Positions 37,915-49,222 of a stretch of 64,000 nucleotides of DNA are shown in pieces. Both the position numbers and the translations under genes were made by a program. Origin of the DNA: Amblyomma americanum (lineage: Eukaryota > Arthropoda > Arachnida > Ixodida > Ixodidae); the NCBI RefSeq assembly GCF_052857255.1, contig NC_135500.1:45076772-45140771 (forward strand), given 5' to 3'. The notes below the pieces were generated by a model. It saw nothing but the letters and a program-made list of their open reading frames with translations, did not search any database and was not told the DNA's origin. Each line of letters begins with the position of its first letter. Position 1 is the first letter of the stretch.

Positions 37915-39506
37915 TTGACGCGTATCACAGGGACACTTGTAAAACCGGTGTTCAGATTTAGCTCGTTTCGGTCTAAAACAGCCTGTCTCGTTGTATTAAG
38001 CACGAATACATGCTTTTCGCGCAGTTATTAGGGAAAACATTTTCACGCGTATCACACGGACACTTGTAAAATCGATGTTTTCAGATCTAGCTCGTTTTGG
38101 TCAAAACAGCTTGTTTCGTTGTATTAGGCACGAATACATGCTTTTCGCGCAGTTATGAGAGAAAAGGTTTTGACGCGTATCACACGGACACTTGTAAAAC
38201 CGATGAGTTCAGGTTTAGCTCGTTTCGGTCTAAAACAGCTTGTCTCGTTGTATTAAACACGAATACATGCTTTTCGCGCAGTTGTGAGAGAAAAAGTTTT
38301 GACGCGTATCACACGGACACTTGTAAAACCGATCCGTTCAGATTTAGCTCGTTTCGGTCTAAAACAGCTTGTTTCGTTGTATTAAGCACGAATACATGCT
38401 TTTCGCGCACGTATGAAAAAAAAGTTTTGACGCATATCACACGGACACTTGTAAAACCGATGTGTTCAGATCTAGCTCGTTTTGGCCTAAAACAGCTTGT
38501 TTCGTTGTATTAAGCACGAATACATGCTTTTCGCAAACTTATGAGAGAAAAAGTTTTGACGCGTATCACACGGACACTTGTAAAACCGATGTGTTCAGAT
38601 CTAGATCGTTTTGTCTAAAACAGCTTGCTTCGTTGTATTAAGCACGAATACATGCTTTTTGCGCAGTTATAAGAGAAAAAGTTTTGACGCGTATCACAGG
38701 GACACTTGTAAAACCGGTGTTCAGATTTAGCTCGTTTCGGTCTAAAACAGCCTGTCTCGTTGTATTAAGCACGAATACATGCTTTTCGCGCAGTTATTAG
38801 GGAAAACATTTTCACGCGTATCACACGGACACTTGTAAAATCGATGTGTTCAGATCTAGCTCGTTTTGGTCAAAACAGCTTGTTTCGTTGTATTAGGCAC
38901 GAATACATGCTTTTCGCGCAGTTATGAGAGAAAAGGTTTTGACGCGTATCACACGGACACTTGTAAAACCGATGAGTTCAGGTTTAGCTCGTTTCGGTCT
39001 AAAACAGCTTGTCTCGTTGTATTAAGCACGAATACATGCTTTTCGCGCACGTATGAAAGAAAAAGTTTTGACGCATATCACACGGACACTTGTAAAACCG
39101 ATGTGTTCAGATCTAGCTCGTTTTGGCCTAAAACAGCTTGTTTCGTTGTATTAAGCACGAATACATGCTTTTCGCAAACTTATGAGAGAAAAAGTTTTGA
39201 CGCGTATCACACGGACACTTGTAAAACCGATGTGTTCAGATCTAGATCGTTTTGTCTAAAACAGCTTGCTTCGTTGTATTAAGCACGAATACATGCTTTT
39301 TGCGCAGTTATAAGAGAAAAAGTTTTGACGCGTATCACAGGGACACTTGTAAAACCGGTGTTCAGATTTAGCTCGTTTCGGTCTAAAACAGCCTGTCTCG
39401 TTGTATTAAGCACGAATACATGCTTTTCGCGCAGTTATTAGGGAAAACATTTTCACGCGTATCACACGGACACTTGTAAAATCGATGTGTTCAGATCTAG
39501 CTCGTT
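37915..39506 (+). repeat. Expanded HOR, copy 3 (partial)
   Basis: Matches copy 2 at 2554 bp (35543/38097), then at 2553 bp (36313/38866) after an A-run one base shorter near 38415. It then goes its own way: the run at 38866 keeps a gcctaaaac unit and a cgcaaacttatg unit, so the next ggtcaaaacagc unit is 641 bp on instead of 512. After that the array returns to the 5977-bp type. Confidence 0.8.
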
Positions 39507-40971
39507 TTGGTCAAAACAGCTTGTTTCGTTGTATTAGGCACGAATACATGCTTTTCGCGCAGTTATGAGAGAAAAGTTTTTGACGCGTATCACACGGACA
39601 CTTGTAAAACCGATGAGTTCAGGTTTAGCTCGTTTCGGTCTAAAACAGCTTGTCTCGTTGTATTAAACACGAATACATGCTTTTCGCGCAGTTGTGAGAG
39701 AAAAAGTTTTGACGCGTATCACACGGACACTTGTAAAACCGATCCGTTCAGATTTAGCTCGTTTCGGTCTAAAACAGCTTGTTTCGTTGTATTAAGCACG
39801 AATACATGCTTTTCGCGCACGTATGAAAGAAAAAGTTTTGACGCATATCACACGGACACTTGTAAAACCGATGTGTTCAGATCTAGCTCGTTTTGGCCTA
39901 AAACAGCTTGTTTCGTTGTATTAAGCACGAATACATGCTTTTCGCAAACTTATGAGAGAAAAAGTTTTGACGCGTATCACACGGACACTTGTAAATCCGA
40001 TGGGTTCAGATCTAGCTCGCTTTGGTCTAAAACAGCTTGTTTCGTTGTATTAAGCACTAGTACATGCTTTTCGCGCAGTTATGAGAGAAAAAGTTTTGAG
40101 GCCTATCACACGGACACTTGCAAAAAGCGATGTGTTCAGATCTAGCTCGTTTCGGTCTAAAACAGCTTGTCTCGTTGTATTAGGCACGAATACATGCTTT
40201 TCGCGCAGTTATCAGAGACAAAGTTTTGACGCGTATCACACGGACACTTGTAAATCCGATGGGTTCAGATCTAGCTCACTTTGGTCTAAAACAGCTTGTT
40301 TCGTTGTATTAAGCACGAATACATGCTTTTCGCGAACTTATGAGAGAAAAAGTTTTGACGCGTATCACACAGACACTTCTAAAACCAATGTGTTCAAAAT
40401 TAGCTCGTTTCGGTCTAAAACAGCTTGTTTCGTTGCTTTAAGAACGATTACATGCTTTTCGCGCAGTTATGAGAGAAAAAGTTTTGACGCCTATCACACG
40501 GACACTTGTAAAACCGATGTGTTCAAATATAACTCGTCTCGGTCTAAAACAGCTTGTTTTGTTGTATTAAGCACGAATACATGTTTTCGCGCAGTTATAA
40601 GAGAAAAAGTTTTGACACTTGTAAAACCGATATGTTCAGATTTAGCTCGTCTCGGTCTAAAACAGCTTGTCTCGTCGTATTAAGCACGAATACATGCTTT
40701 TCGCGCAGTTCATAACTTCAGAAACAGTTTTCACGCGTATCACACGGACTCTTGTAAAATCGAGGTGTTCAGATCTTGCTCGTTTTGGTCTAAAACAGCT
40801 TGTTTCGTTGTATTAGGCACGAATACACGCTTTTCGCGAAGTTATGAGAGAAAAAGTTTTGACGCGTATCACAAGGACACTTGCAAAACCGATGCGTTTA
40901 GATTTAGCTCGTTTCGGTCTAAAACAGCTTATTTCGTTGTTTTAAGCACGAATACACGCTTTTCGCGAAGT

Positions 40972-41100
40972 TATGAGAGACAAAGTTTTGACGCGTATCA
41001 AACGGACACTTGTAAATCCGATGGGTTCAGATCTAGCTCACTTTGGTCTAAAACAGCTTGTTTCGTTGTATTAAGCACGAATACATGCTTTTCGCGAACT
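40972..41100 (+). repeat. Single-unit tandem duplication, copy 1
   Basis: The unit contains gtatcaaacgg (near 40995), where other units read gtatcacacgg. The next unit carries the same rare change exactly 129 bp later. The related HORs at 20766, 26743 and 30934 have only one unit at this place. It starts with gagagacaaag. Confidence 0.82.
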
Positions 41101-41229
41101 TATGAGAGAAAAAGTTTTGACGCGTATCAAACGGAAACTTGTAAATCCGATGGGTTCAGATCTAGCTCACTTTGGTCTAAAACAGCTTGTTTCGTTGTAT
41201 TAAGCACGAATACATGCTTTTCGCGAACT
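41101..41229 (+). repeat. Single-unit tandem duplication, copy 2
   Basis: Carries gtatcaaacgg at 41124 plus a further change, cggaaacttg, and starts with gagagaaaaag from the following unit. So the copy was made by a one-unit unequal exchange whose crossover fell inside the unit. The rest (aatccgatgggttc, ctcactttgg) equals copy 1. Confidence 0.82.
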
Positions 41230-43133
41230 TATGAGAGAAAAAGTTTTGACGCGTATCACACAGACACTTCTAAAACCAATGTGTTCAAAATTAGCTCGTT
41301 TCGGTCTAAAACAGCTTGTTTCGTTGCTTTAAGAACGATAACATGCTTTTCGCGCAGTTATGAGAGAAAAAGTTTTGACGCCTATCCCACGGACACTTGT
41401 AAAACCGATGTGTTCAAATATAACTCGTCTCTGTCTAAAACAGCTTGTTTCGTTGTATTAAGCACGAATACATGTTTTCGCGCAGTTATAAGAGAAAAAG
41501 TTTTGACACTTGTAAAACCGATATGTTCAGATTTAGCTCGTCTCGGTCTAAAACAGCTTGTCTCGTCGTATTAAGCACGAATACATGCTTTTCGCGCAGT
41601 TCATAACTTCAGAAACAGTTTTCACGCGTATCACACGAACACTTGTAAAATTGAGGTGTTCAGATCTTGCTCGTTTTGGTCTAAAACAGCTTGTTTCTTT
41701 GTATTAGGCACGAATACACGCTTTTCGCGAAGTTATGAGAGAAAAAGTTTTGACGCTTATCACACGGACACTTGTAAAACCGATGTGTTCAGATCTAGAT
41801 CGTTTTGTCTAAAACAGCTTGCTTCGTTGTATTAAGCACGAATACATGCTTTTTGCGCAGTTATAAGAGAAAAAGTTTTGACGCGTACCAATGGGACACT
41901 TGTAAAACCGGTGTTCAGATTTAGCTCGTTTCGGTCTAAAACAGCCTGTCTTGTTGTATTAAGCACGCATAGATGCTTTTCGCGCAGTTATTAGGGAAAA
42001 CATTTTCACGCGTATCACACGGACACTTGTAAAATCGATGTGTTCAGATCAAGCTCGTTTTGGTCAAAAACAGCTTGTTTCGTTGTATTAGGCACGAATA
42101 CATGCTTTTCGCGCAGTTATGAGAGAAAACGTTTGACGCGTATCACACGGGCACTTGTAAAACCGATGTGTTCAGATCTAGCTTGTTTTGGTATAAAACA
42201 GCTTGTTTCTTTGTATTAGGCACGAATACATGCTTTTCGCGCAGGTATGAAAGAAAACGTTTTGACGCCTATCACACAGACACTTGCAAAACCGATGTTT
42301 AGATCTAGCTCCTTTCGGTATAAAACAGCTTGTCTCGTTTTAAGCAAGAATACATGCTTTTCGCAAAGTTATGAGAGAAAAAATTTTGACGCGTATCACG
42401 CGGACACTTGTAAAACCGATGTGTTCATATCTAGCTCGTTTTGGTCTAAAACAGCTTGTTTCGTTGTATTAAGCACGAATACATGCTCTTCGCGAACTTA
42501 TGAGAGAAAAAGTTTTGACGCGTATCACCCGGACACTTGTAAAACCGATGTGTTCAGATCTAGCTCGTTTTGGTATAAAACAGCTTGTTTCTTTGTATTA
42601 GCCACGAATACATGCTTTTCGCGCAGGTATGAAAGAAAAAGTTTTGACGCCTATCACACGGACACTTGCAAAACCGATGTTTAGATCTAGCTCGTTTCGG
42701 TATAAAACAGCTTGTCTCGTTTTAAGCAAGAATAAATGCTTTTCGCGAAGTTATGAGAGAAAAAATTTTGACGCGTATCACACGGACACTTGTAAAACCA
42801 ATGTGTTCAGATTTAGCTCGTTACTGTCTAAAACAGCTTGTTTCGTTGCATTAATCAAGAATACATGCTTTTCGCGCAGGTATGAAAGAAAAAGTTTTGA
42901 GGCCTATCACACGGGCACTTGCAAAACCGATGTTTAGAATTCCGTTTCGGTCTAAAACAGCTTGTCTCGTTTTAAGCAAGAATACATGCTTTTCGCGAAG
43001 TTATGAGAGAAAAAGTTTTGGCGCGTATCACAAGGACACTTGCAAAACCGATGTGTTTAGATTTAGCTCGTTTCGGTCTAAAACAGCTTATTTCGTTGTT
43101 TTAAGCACGAATACACGCTTTTCGCGAAGTTAT

Positions 43134-43338
43134 GAGAGAAAAAGTTTTGACGCGTATCACAGGGACACTTGTAAAACCGGTGTTCAGATTTAGCTCGTTT
43201 CGGTCTAAAACAGCCTGTCTCGTTGTATTAATCACGAATACATGCTTTTCGCGCAGTTATTAGGGAAAACATTTTCACGCGTATCACACGGACACTTGTA
43301 AAATCGATGTGTTCAGATCTAGCTCGTTTTGGTCAAAA
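43134..43338 (+). repeat. Joining segment, about two units
   Basis: An accggtgttcag unit and a tattagggaaaac unit lead into the 775-bp repeats. A private base at 43232 (attaatcacg) distinguishes this accggtgttcag unit from its relatives. Confidence 0.75.
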
Positions 43339-44113
43339 CAGCTTGTTTCGTTGTATTAGGCACGAATACATGCTTTTCGCGCAGTTATGAGAGAAAAGGT
43401 TTTGACGCGTATCACACGGACACTTGTAAAACCGATGAGTTCAGGTTTAGCTCGTTTCGGTCTAAAACAGCTTGTCTCGTTGTATTAAACACGAATACAT
43501 GCTTTTCGCGCAGTTATGAGAGAAAAAGTTTTGACGCGTATCACACGGACACTTGTAAAACCGATCCGTTCAGATTTAGCTCGTTTCGGTCTAAAACAGC
43601 TTGTTTCGTTGTATTAAGCACGAATACATGCTTTTCGCGCACGTATGAAAGAAAACGTTTTGACGCATATCACACGGACACTTGTAAAACCGATGTGTTC
43701 AGATCTAGCTCGTTTTGGCCTAAAACAGCTTGTTTCGTTGTATTAAGCACGAATACATGCTTTTCGCAAACTTATGAGAGAAAAAGTTTTGACGCGTATC
43801 ACACGGACACTTGTAAATCCGATGGGTTCAGATCTAGCTCGCTTTGGTCTAAAACAGCTTGTTTCGTTGTATTAAGCACTAGTACATGCTTTTCGCGCAG
43901 TTATGAGAGAAAAAGTTTTGAGGCCTATCACACGGACACTTGCAAAAAGCGATGTGTTCAGATCTAGCTCGTTTCGGTCTAAAACAGCTTGTCTCGTTGT
44001 ATTAAGCACGAATACATGCTTTTCGCGCAGTTATCAGAGACAAAGTTTTGACGCGTATCACACGGACACTTGTAAATCCGATGGGTTCAGATCTAGCTCA
44101 CTTTGGTCTAAAA
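43339..44113 (+). repeat. 775-bp six-unit repeat, copy 1
   Basis: Positions 43903 and 44678 are 775 bp apart, as are the cactagtacatgc units at 43878 and 44653. The unit order is gaaaaggttttg, gatccgttcag, gcacgtatgaaag, gcctaaaac/cgcaaacttatg, gatgggttcag, then gaggcctatc with caaaaagcgatg, then cagagacaaag. One private change is gaaaacgttttg near 43650. Confidence 0.85.
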
Positions 44114-44888
44114 CAGCTTGTTTCGTTGTATTAGGCACGAATACATGCTTTTCGCGCAGTTATGAGAGAAAAGGTTTTGACGCGTATCACACGGACACTT
44201 GTAAAACCGATGAGTTCAGGTTTAGCTCGTTTCGGTCTAAAACAGCTTGTCTCGTTGTATTAAACACGAATACATGCTTTTCGCGCAGTTATGAGAGAAA
44301 AAGTTTTGACGCGTATCACACGGACACTTGTAAAACCGATCCGTTCAGATTTAGCTCGTTTCGGTCTAAAACAGCTTGTTTCGTTGTATTAAGCACGAAT
44401 ACATGCTTTTCGCGCACGTATGAAAGAAAAAGTTTTGACGCATATCACACGGACATTTGTAAAACCGATGTGTTCAGATCTAGCTCGTTTTGGCCTAAAA
44501 CAGCTTGTTTCGTTGTATTAAGCACGAATACATGCTTTTCGCAAACTTATGAGAGAAAAAGTTTTGACGCGTATCACACGGACACTTGTAAATCCGATGG
44601 GTTCAGATCTAGCTCGCTTTGGTCTAAAACAGCTTGTTTCGTTGTATTAAGCACTAGTACATGCTTTTCGCGCAGTTATGAGAGAAAAAGTTTTGAGGCC
44701 TATCACACGGACACTTGCAAAAAGCGATGTGTTCAGATCTAGCTCGTTTCGGTATAAAACAGCTTGTCTCGTTGTATTAAGCACGAATACATGCTTTTCG
44801 CGCAGTTATCAGAGACAAAGTTTTGACGCGTATCACACGGACACTTGTAAATCCGATGGGTTCAGATCTAGCTCACTTTGGTCTAAAA
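44114..44888 (+). repeat. 775-bp six-unit repeat, copy 2
   Basis: Direct tandem copy of the preceding 775 bp; the junction lies in taaaacagcttgtttcgttg plus tatta near 44107-44133. Only three differences are visible: 43652/44427 (c, a), 44456 (acatttg) and 44752 (cggtataaa). The matching region at 49.2 kb has a single copy, so this duplication is local. Confidence 0.85.
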
Positions 44889-47119
44889 CAGCTTGTTTCG
44901 TTGTATTAAGCACTAGTACATGCTTTTCGCGAACTTATGAGAGAAAAGGATTTGACGCGTATCACACGGACACTTGTAAAACCGATGTGCTCAGATTTAG
45001 CTTGTTTCGGTCTAAAACAGCTTGTTGCGCTGTATTAAGCACGAATACATGCTTGTCGCGTAGGTATGAGAGAAAACGTTTTGACGCCTATCACACGAAC
45101 ACTTGCAAAACCGATGTGTTTGGATCTAGCTCGTTTTGGTCTAAAACAGCTTGTTTCGTTGTATGAAGCACGAATACATGCTTTTCGCACATTTATAAGA
45201 GAAAACGTTCTGACGCGTATCACACAGACACTTGTAAAACCGATGTGTTCAGATGTAGCTTGTTTTGGTATAAAACAGCTTGTTTCTTTGTATTAGGCAC
45301 GAATACATGCTTTTCGCGCAGGTATGAAAGAAAACGTTTTGACGCTTATCACACAGACACTTGCAAAACCGATGTTTTGATCTAGCTCCTTTCGGTATAA
45401 AACATCTTGTCTCGTTTTAAGCAAGAATACATGCTTTTCGCGAAGTTATGAGAGAAAAAATTTTGACGCGTATCACACGGACACATGTAAAACCGATATG
45501 TTCAGATCTGGCTCGTTTTGGTATAAAACAGCTTGTTTCTTTGTATTAGGCACGAATACATGCTTTTCGCGCAGGTATGAAAGAAAAAGTTTTGACGCCT
45601 ATCACACGGACACTTGCAAAACCGATGTTAAGATCTAGCTCGTTTCGGTATAAAACAGCTTGTCTCGTTTTAAGCAAGAATACATGCTTTTCGCGAAGTT
45701 ATGAGAGAAAAAATTTTGACGCGTATCACACGGACACTTGTAAAACCGATGTGTTCATATCTAGCTCGTTTTGGTCTAAAACAGCTTGTTTCGTTGTATT
45801 AGGCACGAATACATGCTTTTCGCGAACTTATGAGAGAAAAAGTTTTGACGCGTATCACCCGGACACTTCTAAAAACCGATGTGTTCAGATTTAGCTCGTT
45901 TCGGTCTAAAACAGCTTGTTTCGTTGTTTTAAGAACGATTACATGCTTTTCGCGCAGTTATGAGAGAAAACGTTTTGACGGCTATCACACGGACACTTGT
46001 AAAACCGATGTGTTCAGATCAAACCCGTTTCGGTCTAAAACAGCTTGTTTCATTGTATTAAGCACGAATACATGTTTTTGCGCAGTTATAAGAGAAGAAG
46101 TTTTGACGCGTATCACATGGACACTTGTAAAACCGAGGTGTTCAGATTTAGGTCGTTTCGGTCTAAAACAGCTTGCCTCGTTGTATTAAGCACGAATACA
46201 TGCTTTTCGCGCAGTTCATAACTTCAGAAAAAGTTTTCACGCGTATCACACCGACAATTATAAAATCGAGGTGTTCAGATCTAGCTCGTTTTGGTCTAAA
46301 ACAGCTTGTTTCGTTGTAATAAGCACGAATATATGCTTTTCGCGCAGGTATGAAAGAAAAAGTTTTGAGGCCTATCACACGGGCACTTGCAAAACCGATG
46401 TTTAGAATTCCGTTTCGGTCTAAAACAGCTTGTCTCGTTTTAAGCAAGAATACATGCTTTTCGCGAAGTTATTAGAGAAAAAGTTTTGACGCGTATCACA
46501 AGGACACTTGCAAAACCGATGTGTTTAGATTTAGCTCGTTTCGGTCTAAAACAGCTTATTTCGTTGTTTTAAGCACGAATACACGCTTTTCGCGAAGTTA
46601 TGAGAGAAAAAGATTTGACGCGTATCACACGGACACTTGTAAAACCGATGTGGTCAGATCTAGATCGTTTTGTCTAAAACAGCTTGCTTCGTTGTATTAA
46701 GCACGAATACATGCTTTTTGCGCAGTTATAAGAGAAAACGTTTTGACGCGTATCACAGGGACACTTGTAAAACCGGTGTTCAGATTTAGCTCGTTTCGGT
46801 CTAAAACAGCCTGTCTCGTTGTATTAAGCACGAATACATGCTTTTCGCGCAGTTATTAGGGAAAACATTTTCACGCGTATCACACGTACACTTGTAAAAT
46901 CGATGTGTTCAGATCTAGCTCGTTTTGGTCAAAAACAGCTTGTTTCGTTGTATTAGGCACGAATACATGCTTTTCGCGCAGTTATGAGAGAAAAGGTTTT
47001 GACGCGTATCACACGGACACTTGTAAAACCGATGAGTTCAGGTTTAGCTCGTTTCGGTCTAAAACAGCTTGTCTCGTTGTATTAAACACGAATACATGCT
47101 TTTCGCGCAGTTATGAGAG
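44889..47119 (+). repeat. Right-type segment, first copy
   Basis: With the preceding 775 bp this matches 49223-52616, first at an offset of 5109 (45035/50144), then at about 5498 (46163/51661). About three units present in the later copy are missing between 45297 and 45577. It contains the cttgtcgcgtaggtatg unit near 45053, the aatatatgc unit near 46329 and the EcoRI unit at 46405. Confidence 0.82.
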
Positions 47120-48727
47120 AAAACGTTTGACGCGTATCACACGGGCACTTGTAAAACCGATGTGTTCAGATCTAGCTTGTTTTGGTATAAAACAGCTTGT
47201 TTCTTTGTATTAGGCACGAATACATGCTTTTCGCGCAGGTATGAAAGAAAATGTTTTGACGCCTATCACACGGACACTTGCAAAACCGATGTTTAGATCT
47301 AGCTCCTTTCGGTATAAAACAGCTTGTCTCGTTTTAAGCAAGAATACATGCTTTTCGCGAAGTTATGAGAGAAAAAATTTTGACGCGTATCACGCGGACA
47401 CTTGTAAAACCGATGTGTTCATATCTAGCTCGTTTTGGTCTAAAACAGCTGGTTTCGTTGTATTAAGCACGAATACATGCTTTTCGCGAACTTATGAGAG
47501 AAAAAGTTTTGACGCGTATCACCCGGACACTTGTAAAACCGATGTGTTCAGATCTAGCTCGTTTTGGTATAAAACAGCTTGTTTCTTTGTATTAGCCACG
47601 AATACATGCTTTTCGCGCAGGTATGAAAGAAAATGTTTTGACGCCTATCACACGGACACTTGCAAAACCGATGTTTAGATCTAGCTCGTTTCGGTATAAA
47701 ACAGCTTGTCTCGTTTTAAGCAAGAATGCATGCTTTTCGCGAAGTTATGAGAGAAAAAATTTTGACGCGTATCACACGGACACTTGTAAAACCGATGTGT
47801 TCAGATTTAGCTCATTTCGGTCTAAAACAGCTTGTCTCATTGTATTAAGCACGAATACATGCTTTTCGCGCAGTTATGAGAGAAATAGTTTTTTCGCGTA
47901 TCACACGGACACTTGTAAAACCAATGTGTTCAGATTTAGCTCGTTACTGTCTAAAACAGCTTGTTTCGTTGCATTAATCACGAATACATGCTTTTCGCGC
48001 AGGTATGAAAGAAAAAGTTTTGAGGCCTATCACACGGGCACTTGCAAAACCGATGTTTAGAATTCCGTTTCGGTCTAAAACAGCTTGTCTCGTTTTAAGC
48101 AAGAATACATGCTTTTCGCGAAGTTATGAGAGAAAAAGTTTTGGCGCGTATCACAAGGACACTTGCAAAACCGATGTGTTTAGATTTATCTCGTTTCGGT
48201 CTAAAACAGCTTATTTCGTTGTTTTATGCACGAATACACGCTTTTCGCGAAGTTATGAGAGAAAAAGATTTGACGCGTATCACACGGACACTTGTAAAAC
48301 CGATGTGGTCAGATCTAGCTCGTTTTGGTCTAAAACAGCTAGTTTCGTTGTATTAAGCACGAATACATGCTTTTCGCGAACTTATGAGAGAAAAAGTTTT
48401 GACGCGTATCACACAGACACTTCTAAAACCAATGTGTTCAAAATTAGCTCGTTTCGGTCTAAAACAGCTTGTTTCGTTGCTTTAAGAACGATTACATGCT
48501 TTTCGCGCAGTTATGAGAGAAAAAGTTTTGACGCCTATCACACGGACACTTGTAAAACCGATGTGTTCAAATATAACTCGTCTCGGTCTAAAACAGCTTG
48601 TTTCGTTGTATTAAGCACGAATACATGTTTTCGCGCAGTTATAAGAGAAAAAGTTTTGACACTTGTAAAACCGATCTGTTCAGATTTAGCTCGTCTCGGT
48701 CTAAAACAGCTTGTCTCGTCGTATTAA
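47120..48727 (+). repeat. Left-type segment inside the right half
   Basis: The sequence follows the pattern of 4469-6205: positions 47623/5104 and 48005/5486 are both 42,519 bp apart. It holds two 382-bp modules, the EcoRI unit at 48060 and the short unit ending at 48727. It lies between two copies of a right-type segment, so a piece of left-type array was moved or copied over about 40 kb. Confidence 0.82.
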
Positions 48728-49222
48728 GCACGAATACATGCTTTTCGCGCAGTTCATAACTTCAGAAACAGTTTTCACGCGTATCACACGGACACTTGTA
48801 AAATCGAGGTGTTCAGATCTTGCTCGTTTTGGTCTAAAACAGCTTGTATCGTTGTAATAAGCACGAATACACGCTTTTCGCGAAGTTATGAGAGAAAAAG
48901 TTTTGACGCTTATCACACGGACACTTGTAAAACCGATGTGTTCAGATCTAGATCGTTTTGTCTAAAACAGCTTGCTTCGTTGTATTAAGCACGAATACAT
49001 GCTTTTTGCGCAATTATAAGAGAAAAAGTTTTGACGCGTATCACAGGGACACTTGTAAAACCGGTGTTCAGATTTAGCTCGTTTCGGTCTAAAACAGCCT
49101 GTCTCGTTGTATTAAGCACGAATACATGCTTTTCGCGCAGTTATTAGGGAAAACATTTTCACGCGTATCACACGGACACTTGTAAAATCGATGTGTTCAG
49201 ATCTAGCTCGTTTTGGTCAAAA
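48728..49222 (+). repeat. Linking segment (same run as 15587-16071)
   Basis: Units in the order cataac, ctagatcgttttgtc, accggtgttcag, tattaggg and ggtcaaaacagc. Private changes are gtatcgttgtaataagc near 48847 and gcgcaattataag near 49010. Confidence 0.82.

Larger units (their letters stand above)
39507..43133 (+). repeat. Segment of the 5977-bp type (matches 25.5-29.0 kb)
   Basis: Matches 25485-28980 at an offset of 14,022, rising to 14,151 after an extra unit at 41.1 kb and 14,153 after a 2-bp difference at 41937. It includes the 762-type HOR (here 891 bp), the gtttgacgcg unit, a 382-bp module at 42247 and the EcoRI unit at 42937. At about 43133 it is joined to an accggtgttcag unit, which skips the units that elsewhere lead to the short unit. 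Confidence 0.85.
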
